A DNA stretch of 64,000 nt. It comes from Agarophyton chilense. Taxonomy: Eukaryota; Rhodophyta; Florideophyceae; Gracilariales; Gracilariaceae. Positions 53,503-63,997 of this stretch are shown here, piece by piece; positions within the stretch are counted from its first letter, which is position 1, and each line of letters starts with the position of its first letter. The DNA lies in contig JARGXX010000093.1 in NCBI GenBank assembly GCA_030374765.1, forward strand, positions 186,001 through 250,000, in the 5' to 3' direction. The notes under the pieces were generated by a model, which worked only from the letters and a program-made list of their open reading frames with translations, did not search any database and was not told the origin of the DNA. The position numbers were made by a program, and so were the translations under genes.

Positions 53503-53935
53503 CCACGATACATTTGTTCAGGGCCCCAGCCGTTTGAATTGGAATCTCTGTCATACACTTCCACGCGTTCATCTTTCTTGCCCTCATCCTTACAGTTAGA
53601 ATCTCTACTGGCAATGATGTACTTATCCACCATCGCCTTTCGTACTCGGCCACTTTGACATCCGTGTACGTTTTTCCGTTGTGGCTGGTAATTTCCACGG
53701 CAGTTTGGACCTGTCCGGAAACCGCACTTGAGATCCTTCGCGACATTGGGGAAAGCTGAATTCTTCGCGACGGCGACAAGCGGGCTGCGGTGCAATCATT
53801 GGGCCACTGTTAACAGGGATGCTAGACGTAACGATGAAAGCAAGAGAAGTGAACATGTTGAAGTTCATGACAAATATTTCAATTCAAAACGCTGGGGCTA
53901 AACAGAAGTGTATCCTGGCGATAGCCCTGCGGATC
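53503..53935. repeat. Imperfect inverted repeat, about 115-bp arms
   Basis: The minus strand of about 53503-53612 and the plus strand of about 53808-53935 are related over their length. For example AATTCAAACGGCTGGGGCC pairs with AATTCAAAACGCTGGGGCT, and both continue to a CGATAGCCCT/GCAATAGCCCT block. The translated arms also agree (IPIQTAGALNKCIVAIAL versus ISIQNAGAKQKCILAIAL). The spacer is about 195 bp. It is a fold-back structure of unknown origin. Confidence 0.65.
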
Positions 53936-54346
53936 TTGGTCTTTTTGGATCTCACCCACCGGTATCTTTGTTTAATGATCCTGACCCTGATTCTCGATTA
54001 AGGAAACCTGGCTAAGGAATTTAAGCATGAAAAGAAGAACCTGGAGGAAACCCGTAGCGAGGAAGTTAACCCGTGAGGAAGTGAACCAAACCCCGTAGAC
54101 AAGGAGAGGAAGCCCATCAGCAAGCTCATCAGGGAGCCATCGCACCGCTTTTGCATTTCTCATTCCGCCGTCACAGGACTTTGCTCAGCTCCGTCAAGTG
54201 TCCAAGGACTCGTATGACACGTAGAATAGTGTATCAAAGCAGTCCCTAGCATAAAGCGACAACCACATATTTCTTTGCGAATCCGAACTGCGAATGCAGT
54301 CAAAACTTCAACGGTCGAATGCACCAACCCAGCTTACAATCAACTC

Positions 54347-54973
54347 TTAAGCTCTTTTTTGGTCCCTCATGCTGTCGTCTTGCGACCACAACGCCAGATA
54401 CCGCTCGATCTTGCCTGGATTTATTCTCTCCACAGTTGTACGTAAATCGCAGAACGGGTGCCCAACATAGCCGTACTCCCAGTCGAGCAGTATATAAGCT
54501 TTCTCGTCATCTTCCGCACCAACTTCCCCCAGCTTTGCGATGTGCGGATTAAGGTCATCGTGCACTAGTGTCATGGGTAGTTTGCGTCGTGCCAGCTCCC
54601 CAAACATCTGCATGATTGTCAAAATGTACTCGTCCAGCTCGTCGATCCATCCTCCAAACGCCCGTCGCACAACGGTGTCCTCGAGCCACCCTGGGACCTT
54701 ACTCGCCTGCTGCCGGGGGCAGCACAAGTGGCACCCAGCAGACCGTAGCTCCGTAATAAAATCCAGTGACGACAGTTACATTCGGCCCGCCTCTAGGCTG
54801 ATGCAAAGCATGTCAGCCTTTGAAAGCTTGACATGATGAAGGCCACGCGTCTCAAAAGCATTCAACTCTGTGCCAATCACCAGTACGACGATTGTGATGG
54901 TCGGGAACAATTTGGATATGTCAAAGTTATATTCCCCTCCCTTAAGATCGGAAAAGGAGACTTCAGAACGCAA
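54347..54973 (-). pseudogene. Aminoglycoside-phosphotransferase-like gene remnant
   Basis: The 54780-54347 part reads LPMTLVHDDLNPHIAKLG and ILLDWEYGYVGHPFCDLRTT, the HxDxxxxN and DxE blocks of the APH/choline-kinase fold. The catalytic Asp (HDD) and the DWE metal-binding Asp are kept, but the Asn of the first block is replaced. The protein is only the C-terminal lobe. A further open piece of the same frame precedes it (to 54973), with an in-frame stop between. It has no good start and is cut off upstream by a mariner. It is a decayed host-type small-molecule kinase. Confidence 0.6.
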
Positions 54974-55033
54974 AAGCCGTTTTCACAACTGCGCTCAACA
55001 CAGTGGAGGTGGAACCCATCAGCTTCTGGAATA

Positions 55034-56332
55034 TACAGTGCGTTTCAAAAACATATCCTTTCCTAAAACCGGGCAAAAAATGGGTTTTCTGTACTGTAGA
55101 GCCAATTTCTCACCGAATAAAACCTTTTCAAGTAAAAAACCTTGTTTCTTAAACATATCCTTTATACAATATAGAGCTCCATTATGACTTGTGTACCGCC
55201 TTTATCTCGCCAAAACTATATGAAAATTATTAGAATGGACCACAAAGGCATGATCCCAACTTTTATAGCGCAAAAACAAATAAAAATCCCAAAAACAAAC
55301 AATTATTACAGAACACTCTGTTTAGTATGAATTCAAGCGATGTTTGAGCCATACCGCATTCTTTCTAACAAAAAAACGCGTGTAAGTAAGCTTTATCTGT
55401 TCTGCGATACTTCATCGTGCAAAAATAATTGAAACAAAACAGTGTTTGAATGTAAAATGTTCTTAAATATGACGCAAATTAAAAATTCACAATTGATTAA
55501 ACTATACAACAACAAAAGAATCTTCTTTTGAAAACGCACCATAAACGTAAACGTGCGTTTTGTTCCTCAAAAAAGCCTTATTAAAAAAAAGAGTATGAAA
55601 AAAGGATAATGTTTTGGACGAAAACTGTGAATATAAACGTTCCAGGTTTCTTTAAAATCTATTAGCATGATAATTGCAAAACAAAGTTGAGTTTTGTAAG
55701 AAAGTTGTTTGGTTATACATATGAGATGGTTTTAGATGGCATATTTGAAGTAACACCAACTAAAATAGCGTTTTTAAAAGCTTTAATGACTTAGAAACGT
55801 TATGATATAGAGTTAGAAAGTTTTGTGCTACTTTATTCCTACTTTACGTATGAATTAAATTATGATTTTTAGCAGGATAGTGCGCTTGTAAAACAGTCAA
55901 ATATTTAGAAACAGTACAAGAATGGTTTAAATATGACTCATACAAATCTTTTATGACGAATTTCCAATGTTCACTTTATTGAAAACACCAATGGAGTGCT
56001 AGATTAGATGATTTATGGGCAAATTAGACAGTTCAGTACAGTTTTTTATTCGAAAGTTTGTATCACAAATTACTGGGACAAAATAACGTTTAATTTAATT
56101 CATTTTTTATTGAATAAATGATAACACACTCTGTAAGTGTCAGTAGGGTTAAAGAGGCGAAAACAAACTACTGAAAGCGCGCTGTAGAGAATATGGCTGA
56201 CGAAAGGATATGTTTTTGAAACAGTTTTTTGACTTGATATTTTTCATGTGTTGTTTTTATTGAGTGTACTGTAGTCGAAAAGGCATTTTACGAAATATTT
56301 GTGCAAGGGATATGTTTTTGAAACAGACTTTA
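55034..56332 (+). mobile_element. Tc1/mariner copy 3, very old
   Basis: Flanked by TA at 55034 and 56331. The left end CAGTGCGTTTCAAAAACATA and right end (inward) AAGTCTGTTTCAAAAACATA match the ends of copy 1, and the length (1.3 kb) is the same. Transposase similarity is faint: a QQDSALVK piece near 55.87 kb and IENT-like sequence near 55.98 kb. The ends are much better kept than the coding part, which has many breaks. It may have been moved in trans as a non-coding copy. Confidence 0.85.
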
Positions 56333-56339
56333 CTTCTAG

Positions 56340-56921
56340 GGGCCCCGTATCCAGCATCTTCTTCTACAGTGCTCAACAAACGAGACGCGCGCTCCAACCA
56401 CCCAAATTGATGCGTTGGTTCGTGTCACGAGAGAATTTGTTCTCCTGGCACATGGAGCAGCCTGACGACTTCGTCCAACGAATCCTTCATATCCTCACCA
56501 GTGGTGCAATCAAGAAACTTGGAGACAAACGCTACATCTTTCCACGCAGAATGTGTGGGGAGTCTATCGTCTAGATCGCACTGAGAGCCTTGATACTCGA
56601 CGACCATGAGCTGCAGATTCACAGATCCGGTGCCCTTTTCTTCCTCTACACTAGCAAAGGGACAGCGTACTTGGAAATGGTGGTAAAGCCTGTTTCGAAG
56701 TCTGATGTAATGCTTAGAGCGTCAGAAAGGCTTTACAGAAGCGGTGTACCTCGAAGTTTAATGTGCCTTCGAAACGGAAAACCCCAGCCGTCGTCTTTGC
56801 GTACCATGAGTACATGAGCCCTGCGTTCATTGAGTAATATTGCACGAGTGTAATCGGTGAGGTCGTCATCGTCATCTGTTGTAGACTTGTTCGACGAAGT
56901 AGGTAAATGCGCCAAAATCAC
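56340..56921 (-). pseudogene. Nudix-like gene remnant
   Basis: The minus strand reads YTRAILLNERRAHVLMVRKD then DGWGFPFRRHIKLRGT, which looks like the start of a Nudix hydrolase domain up to the Gly-rich loop before the Nudix box. Farther on, in another frame, come SVNLQLMVVEYQG and SAWKDVAFVSKFLDCTTGED, which fit the following strands and helix. The Nudix box itself is lost. The remaining frame runs to the mariner at 56332 with DAGYGAPRS, and an open frame continues beyond the mariner toward the APH-like piece, so both may have been one gene. Confidence 0.45.
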
Positions 56922-57248
56922 GCGGGACGTGCGCCTGCTGGCCTACCGTTTTGGTGATCCATGGTGGGCGGTGTGAATGGATCCAGCATCAATCCCGCCG
57001 GGTGCAGTCGGTGACAAGCATTGTTTCATGGTGAGTTAACACTGTTGTGATGAATGTTTACAGAACCAAAAGAAAGACGACCTTCGGCCATCAGTGGCGA
57101 GCGCTGTGCGACGCGGCCGAATTTGTTCGTCCTAAACCTGCACTCCTCTAAATTCAAATAGCAACAAGCGCTGCATAATTCTTCTGAACCGCTGCTCTCA
57201 GCCAACCAATTATGTAAAGAATCCTGTACTCGGAAAGCTTATCCATAT

Positions 57249-57318
57249 ATAAAGACTACTCAGTCAACTATCTCCCCACTGGATTTTGGTGGGAGATAGT
57301 TGACTGAGTAGTCTTTAT
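57249..57318. repeat. Perfect 28-bp-arm palindrome (fold-back)
   Basis: The arms are 57249-57276 and 57291-57318, starting ATAAAGACTACTCAGTCAAC, fully complementary over 28 bases with a 14-base loop. It directly abuts a mariner fragment. Such perfect stems are rare in old sequence, so it arose recently. Confidence 0.9.
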
Positions 57319-57640
57319 AGACTCGGGTTTTTAGCAGGATAATGCGCCTGTGCAAAAATCATATTCTATGATACAGTAGATTACCGGTTTAAATATGAAT
57401 GTTATGGATTTGCCATCACGCATTTTTTATCTAAAATTTATTGAAAACACTTGAAGAGTGCTGGATAGAAAAGTTTAATAGCAAATATGACGACTTAGTA
57501 CTGTTTTTTATTTTAAAAAATTGTATCACGAATTGCTAAGACGAAAGTATCTCTAATTCTGTTCATCCTTTTATATAATACACATCAATACGCTGTGTAG
57601 GTGCCATCCGAGAAATTAAAATTATTCTCAATTGAGCTCA
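57319..57640 (+). mobile_element. Tc1/mariner 3'-half fragment
   Basis: After the palindrome the plus strand reads QDNAPVQKSYS and then SRIFYLKFIENT, equivalent to QQDNAPVHKS and SPDLNLIENIW of copy 1. It ends with a faint INTLCRC match to the C-terminus. Several stops are present. The 5' half is missing and replaced at the palindrome. Confidence 0.7.
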
Positions 57641-57679
57641 TTAGAGCGTTTCTAGCGTTTTAAAGCGCCATAACAACAA

Positions 57680-58545
57680 GAAAAGAAACAATAACCCTCG
57701 AAATGCCCTCACAATCAATGAAAAAAGGTGCTTGCTAGTTCGATTGGCATTAACCGGTGAGCATAGTGCGTAAGATCTCAACGTTAGACACTATTTACCT
57801 GTCGGTGTCCGACGTATCCAACAAATGCTAAAAGAGGAGCCAACTCTTCAATATTGGAAGTTTTTAAGAATTCAAGAGTGAACTCTGGGTGCATGGAAAA
57901 ACGCCTTCAATAATATAGACGCAACATCAGAAAAGGTGAAAACAATTGGATTTAAGTGGCTTTTTCTGATGTAATGAAGTTTGCCCTGGATGAGCCGGAT
58001 GGATTGGCCTACTATTGGGACGATTTACGGAAAGAACCTCGTCGTTTTTCTACTCGTCAAAATGGGGGTGGGTCTGTCATGGTATGGAGAGTTATATTTT
58101 TTTACGGTGTGTCAATGCTTCTATTTGTTAGAGGCCCACAGAAATCCATTCCGTATGATTAATCTTTGAAACAGGGGGTTTGGGCACTTGTGGCTCTAAC
58201 GTTTGGATGATCTTCTTCCTACATTTTCAAAAAGGACAATGCTTCAATTCATACCGCAATTTATACGCGTAAATGGCTAGTATAGAAGCGTATTTCTTTT
58301 GCTACAGTGGCCAGCAAAATCTCTTGATCTAAATATAATAGAGAACGTTGGGAGAAAGATGGCTCGAAAAGTGTACGCGGGATATATAAGCAGTTTGAAT
58401 CAGTGGAAGAGCACAAGGATACTATTGTAGATGTTTGGGGGAACTTGGAGACTGAGTAACTCCTTAAGTTTTATAACAGCATTAAAAGACATCTCCTTGC
58501 TGTTTTTGACACAAAACAAGACTCTAAAAGATACTGAATGAGGTC
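57680..58545 (+). mobile_element. Second-lineage Tc1/mariner transposase remnant
   Basis: The plus strand has FSDVMKFALDEPDGLAYYWD, DLRKEPRRFSTRQNGGGSVM and, later, LLQWPAKSLDLNIIENVGRK, which are the first, middle and last catalytic blocks of a Tc1/mariner transposase. The residues differ from the copy 1 family, so this is another lineage. Frame changes and stops are common. Confidence 0.7.
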
Positions 58546-58599
58546 ACAATTAGCTCATAAAAAGGTTGTGCGTGTTCAATATTTGGGCTTTAGATTGCT

Positions 58600-60990
58600 A
58601 TCGCTGCATCTTTCTATGCATGTAAGGAAGCGCGTCGGTTTGTTGATGATTGATGGCCGCGCCGTTTGCTCAGGAAAAGAAGCGGTTCAGCAAGAGGCCT
58701 CTTTACTTCCATAGCGTCTGTCAAAAGTAAAATCCCTTCAGAAAATGGTTGTTGCGATTGGAGTTTCGGGGAATGTACAAGCGGTCCCGTAATTAAGACT
58801 GTATGTTTGATGATGTTCAATTCGTCACTGGCGAAGACGGTCAATCGGGACGAGACATGCGAAATCGGTCGTAGAGGTAGGATGGGCGCTGATAGTGAGC
58901 AACGGGCGCATTCGGCGGCGCGTGCGGATGGCTGCAAGCATAGGAGGCGTGCAGTCAGGAAAAGCGCTATGGCTGGCAGGCGTTGCCCATGATTAGAGCA
59001 AAAGGGCCACAAATGGCGTAAAACTGGCGCGTTCAACCACACGCGTGAGTTATGGTGAGCTTATTATAAACACAGTTAGTAGCTGACGGATTTGAATGAC
59101 GCTGGCAATGTCTAGTGTTAAGCGCAAGAAGAGCACATTCGAAACGGGAAGATAGTGGTGGGTGAAACGCTGTAGACATAACAAGTTGGCGATAAACAGG
59201 AGCGTTGGGCGATGAGCGTGGGATAGGTGCAGTCGATAAAAGCCCTGATATATACAAAATGGCCAGCAATGCCTCTGTGGGAGGAATTAAAGATTCAGAA
59301 AAAGTCGGCGGCGATTGGTTGAGGCGAGGTCAACCAAAAAGCGAGCAGTAGCAAGGAAAGTCACTGTTTGACGCAGTTAGAAATGCGGGCAAGACTGATG
59401 CGGTTGTTGGCGATGACCATCTGCAGCGCACTGACATGTTCGGGGGTGGGGAGAGTACGAGAGCGGTTTGAGAGAGCATGATTAGCGAAAGCTTGATGGA
59501 TGACGGGTTTTGTTAGTTGGGGGCGCAAGAAAATCACATTTGACAGAGAGCGCGGGTAAGAGGGCAGTCGGTGGGAGCTCTGTGGGTTGTAGGTGCAGTC
59601 AAATGGAGGCACGAAAGTGGCTTTCTGAGAAGGGAACAGGCGCAGTTGAAGGCAAATGGCTGTAACCCATGCATGGCGGGAGCGTGTACGGAAGCAGGTG
59701 CAGTGGATGGTGACCGCAGAATGGCTGAGGTCTGTGGCGGGTACTATCGGGTGATATGCGCAGAACAGACGCAGTCTGCGAGAGTACCTTAGGCAAGATC
59801 GTGGTGGTTGCAGGGCACTATCTGTTGTTGTTACCAGACGAGCGCAGACGGTGGCAGGCGCGAGTAAAGCGGAGTCCTCGAGACCGCCGTCTGTAGTGTG
59901 CTTGGTCGGCGTCGAACAAGGATATTCGGCGGTTTTTTTACGTAAAGCGCTCTTGACAGGAACGCGATCTGTAGCGGGCGCTGTTGGTGGCAGGCACGAG
60001 ATGGGCGCGGTTGGGACCGGTGCGATTGGTGATAAACGCAAGATGTAGAAAGTCAAGCGCTAAGGAAAGTGGGTGATTGCGAAAGGGTGCAGTTGGTGGC
60101 TGACTGTCTTGGTCGGCGGCAGGCGGGTGCATTTGGAGTCGGTTGTTTGGCAATGACGGGTGGCTAGAGCGAGATCCGCGGCAGGCGTGGTCGGAAGAGG
60201 TGCGGTAGGGTAGAGTGTGGCGAGTAGAAGATGAACTCGGCATTTGGCATTGAAAGAAAGCAATCAGATGTGAGTTCAGGTGGCTGTTGGGCCAGGACGA
60301 GCGCAATAGAAGAGAGCGTGGCTAGTGAGGGCGTGGTTAGTGGTGGCCATTGTCGGTGTTCGAAGCTAGACGAGCGTTATAGGTGACGGGCGCGAGTACG
60401 GCTTTGGACGCGGGAGCGATATATGTGGCAAGCGCAATCCAGAGCAAACAGGCGGAGTAGGCAGCGCGTAATAACATTGAGCTCTTGGCGAGCGAGCAGT
60501 CGGTAGCGGGCGCACTTGGACTAAGGCGCGTGACAGGAGTGGCCGATGGCGAGCACTATTGCTGATGGGCTCAGTAGGGCCGCAGCCGTTGGCGGAAGAG
60601 TGTGGTAGGCGGGAACGGGCGCGGTTGGTTCCTAGCGCGAGACTATGGTGGTTAATGAAAGCACTGTTAGGGGAGAACGCGGTTAATTGTAAGCGCTGGA
60701 TCAGTGTGATAAACAGCGGGCTTCTAGAGGTCTTAGAAGATATGACACCGTCGACGGAAAGCTCAGAAGGCGAGACTGCTGTGTGCCGAGACTAGGTGGA
60801 AAACTCATTTGAGAGTGGGAATTGGATTGACGCGGTTGGGCACGACTTCTAGTCGATGGGGGCGCGACTGGTTCGGTCTACAGTTGAAGCGGTTAGCAGT
60901 GGGCGCAATCCAGGGCCAGTGCCGAATGGACACGGCGTGGCCGACGTTAGAGACCAGCCAATCAAATCTTGAGGCGCAACTTCTGGTACC
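58600..60990 (+). repeat. Degenerate GCGGTTGG-type minisatellite tract
   Basis: Over 2.4 kb short G-rich words such as GGGCGCGGTTGG, GGTGCAGTTGG and GTTGGCGATAA recur at irregular 30-60-base spacing, giving Pro/Ala/Thr-rich frames on the minus strand (APVPTAPISCLPPTAPATD). The tract is strongly strand-asymmetric. I see no gene in it. Confidence 0.5.
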
Positions 60991-61399
60991 CACTAAAACA
61001 CCCCCGTAGGAAGTGTTTTGCCCTCCGCCAGTAGAAAATTGAGGCTCAACATCTCTGACGCATTTGCGTCAATCTGTCAAAGATGTAATGGGACCATCCC
61101 ATTATTCCTTTTTTTCCAGAATGAGGCTAGGGAGGCTCCCTCGACGAAAAGGATTGTGTCTCATAGGTTACACAGGCTTCCATGTAACCATTTGAATGTC
61201 TTTTGTACGCTATGCAGATCACGCGTCACAACTCTTTTGTGGCCACTCTTCGCCTCGGATGCTCGAACTGTTTGGGTCGAAAAAGTATTTGACCCTTTCC
61301 CAACCGAAAGCACTAAAACAATGCCTGAGTCATACAGCGAGCTTCGTTTGGCATTTTAGAGCTCCATAAAGAAGATAATAGCGACTGGCACTCTTTTAC

Positions 61400-61720
61400 G
61401 ACAATTTTGAAGCTGGTGGTGACCTTCAAGTAAAACAACTGTCCGAAACAAAGCTTGGAGGCAACAAAAAAGGTACGCGGAACTTAATTGCAAAAGATAT
61501 AACAGTACTCCTTGATTGTGTAGAGGAACATGAACCCACTGGTTCGAACATATGAGCTCGTGTGTGCAAATATTTTAACTATTACATCCGCATAACCGAA
61601 GAACTCAACGCCAAATGGAAAGTTTGAAAAAGAAGTTTTACAAAATGGTTTACATGAAGAACAAACAGGCTTTTCTACGTGCACGCCACAAATACGTCGC
61701 GCTAAACAGCTACAGAACCC
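61400..61720 (+). pseudogene. Myb/SANT-like DNA-binding domain remnant
   Basis: Reading across frames the plus strand gives KGTRNLIAKDITVLLDCVEE then HEPTGSNI, ARVCKYFNYYI, LNAKWK and LKKKFYKMV. The pattern (helix with acidic LLDxVEEHxPTG, then Trp and LKxKF) is like the Myb/SANT-type domains common in transposon-associated genes of algae and oomycetes. It is decayed and without a clear start. Confidence 0.4.
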
Positions 61721-61744
61721 TTTTATACCTGGCGCCTATTTTCC

Positions 61745-62311
61745 GCTTTTGCTCCGGGCCAGGCAGGTTGGACGCTCTGTCTGTATTAACGGGAAGAGCA
61801 GAGCTGTGCCCAAGAGTACAGGACATTCTTTGTACGGTGGCACTGGCAACGGCGGAGGTTCATTTCTAGCACGATCCACAGCTACGGGTTGTGATGCTGT
61901 GCTATCTCAAGTTGTAAGACTTGTGAATGACCAGCAAACATCTTGCACTCCAGTGGTGGCATTTGCAGAAAGCATCTCCAGCATTTTAGTGCCTATTGTC
62001 GTTATGATTGCGCTTGTTGTGTTTTGTGTATGGTACAAAGAGGTTTCTTTGGAATGGATTCCACAAGATTGGTACGCAGATGAGAGAAACTCTTCCTTGC
62101 ATTGTTGTTTGCTTTAGTAACGTTGTTCATTGCTGGCTCATGCGCTTTGTGGCTTGTAACACTGACTACAATGATGGTTGCTGCAGATATTGGTGCCAAA
62201 CTTGGCGTGTTATTCAAAGATGGTGGCATTGACATTGAAGCTGCGAACAACATGAAGCATATCATATTTGAAAAGACCTGGACGCTGACTTTGGGCATCG
62301 ATATCGTGTGA
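61745..62311 (+). pseudogene. P1B-type copper ATPase fragment
   Basis: The plus strand reads SLYGGTGNGGGSFLARSTAT then AVLSQVVRLVNDQQTS and ILVPIVVMIALVVFCVW, matching the actuator-domain end and fourth-fifth membrane segments of Cu-transporting P1B ATPases. After a frame change near 62100 follow FIAGSCALWLVTLTTMMVAA, ADIGAKLGVLFKDGG and IIFEKTWTLTLG. The metal-binding CPC is GSC, and the phosphorylation motif DKTGTLT is EKTWTLT, so the invariant Asp is gone. It covers only the middle of the protein. It is clearly dead. Confidence 0.85.
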
Positions 62312-62349
62312 CAGGCTCTAAGACTACAGCGCTGCTCCTTTGCGCGCAA

Positions 62350-62625
62350 TGCAGGAATACAGATATCTGTAGTAGTACACACGTTGTTTAATCATGCAGG
62401 AATTATACCACTTGGGTACGAGGCAGATATCGTTGATTACAAGGACCTTGTCAAGGCTGGTATTATTGATCTTACCAAGCTGCAGAAAACCGCTCGGGAG
62501 GAAGCAACGTTTCAGGCTTTGTTGATTCCTTTAAAAGAATGAAAGGTTGTAGAAAACCCAAAGGACGAGTCGGCTGACATGGGTTTCATATCGGCAGCTG
62601 CTGGAGGTGGCATTGGTTGTGGTGT
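62350..62625 (+). pseudogene. Hsp60/chaperonin-60 C-terminal fragment
   Basis: The frame reads SVVVHTLFNHAG, GYEADIVDYKDLVKAGIIDL, TKLQKTAREEATFQALLIPL and, after a TGA, KVVENPKDESADMGF with a Gly-rich end. This is the C-terminus of GroEL/Hsp60, where DLVKAGIIDPTKV and the final Gly-Met tail are conserved. It begins only about 40 bases after the ATPase fragment and in the same orientation. Confidence 0.8.
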
Positions 62626-63359
62626 GCGCTTCTACACGGTACTAAGGAAAGAAATCGGATCAGCTCTGTATCGTTGAGGGAGAACTGGTGGAACAAGAAC
62701 ATCGCATATTTGGGTTTCGTGAAGGGAAACTGGCATGACCTGATTGTGAGAAGCAGAGTGAATGCCAGTGATGTATCATCCTGATTCCGGACCTCTGCCT
62801 TGGATTGTTTTAGATCACATTCTGCCTCGATCGGACGCCAGCAACAGTCTTATCTAGCTCCACAAGAAACTTGACGATATTTTATCTTATTGCCAGAATG
62901 AGTCTGCAACGTGTAGCTACCGGTGAAGGAACTTGCCGTGGACTGAAAACAGCAAAACAATCAAGAATACTTGTGATAAGAAGCATGAGCGCGAATGCAT
63001 GCACGGTTTAGGAGACATATCTGCTGGGTCCCACACCAACAACCGCTCTGGTGTTTAGTGAGAATTAAGGATGGGTTGACTCATATATAGTCAATTTGAG
63101 AAACAGGTGGTTAATTGTGATCACCACGGATGCCATTGATAGGTTGCACCTCAACGGTGAATTTGTGCACTTCCTGGTCCTGGATATCAAACTAAATCGT
63201 GTGTGGCGCACCGTACACCGTAGCAGTTTCGTTATATCTAACGGTTTGCGTTCAATAATTCACTAAATGACAGGCGACGATGAGCATGCCACCGCTTTCG
63301 TAATGGCTGGCAGGTAGTTTCTTGCTCAATCTACGAAAGGGAGCCTTCAGGCCTCAAAT
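62626..63359. other. No gene recognised; possible further decayed fragment
   Basis: Short protein-like pieces (NIAYLGFVKGNWHDLIVRSR; LPWIVLDHILPRSDASNSL) suggest one more broken gene, but no family is recognised. Confidence 0.3.
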
Positions 63360-63375
63360 CCCCCCCCCCCCCCCC
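63360..63375 (+). repeat. 16-base poly-C tract
   Basis: A run of 16 cytosines follows CTCAAAT. Its length may be an assembly estimate because such runs are hard to sequence. Confidence 0.9.
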
Positions 63376-63388
63376 ATTCAGCGCTTTG

Positions 63389-63997
63389 TCACTCGCTGGG
63401 GTATAGGCGTTGCAACGCAAGCTCTATGGCGGCATAAACAGAAGACACGGGCATTGAGTTAATTTCGTTTGTCTTCCGAGCACGAACCAGTTTTCCGTTT
63501 GTAATGAGGGTATTATTAACGAAGGCACTACCTCGTAGGACGGCGTAACCAGCAGACGTGTGGCAGTCTTCAATCAGTGAAGGCTAGTACAGTCCTGAAA
63601 CGTATGCGAGCTTGCTGTCGTGCCAGCTTCCAGGGTAATTGAGACAAGCGTGAATTATCTCCCCCTGGAAGTTCCAGACAAGCCGGTTTGTAGCCTCCAC
63701 GTTTTGCGTCATACCGTTATAGAAAGCATTCTCAATGTCGAGTTCGTTGAAGTCCACGCAGAGCATACGTGCACCATCATTCACCCCATAAACACCTCGA
63801 AGCGCATACCTATGACGTCTATGTTTCTGGAGAAGAGCGCAAGACTCTTTAATTTCATCTTCGGTTGGACACTCGATGCGAAACTCAGTGTGGTTTCTAT
63901 CGCGCACAACAGCCCACAGCACGTTCAACGCAAAGTCAAGACATTTTGAAAGGGATGTAGGCGTTATTCCGAATATCGGACACAATGAATATTCCAC
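63389..63997 (-). pseudogene. PIF/Harbinger (DDE_Tnp_4) transposase, partial
   Basis: The minus strand continues from beyond the window edge. It reads LRGVYGVNDGARM, NAFYNGMTQNVEATNRLVWN and IHACLNYPGSWHDSKLAYVS, the hallmark blocks of PIF/Harbinger transposases (catalytic DG in the first, PGSWHDS with the second Asp). After a TAG at 63584 the same frame goes on with YAVLRGSAFVNN, where the family has ADSAF, so the third acidic region is altered. It ends at a TGA at 63389. The copy appears inactive. Confidence 0.75.

Noticed and set aside
58614-60306. Minus-strand frames of 142, 231 and 122 codons
   Set aside because: Pro/Ala/Thr-rich translations of a degenerate minisatellite.
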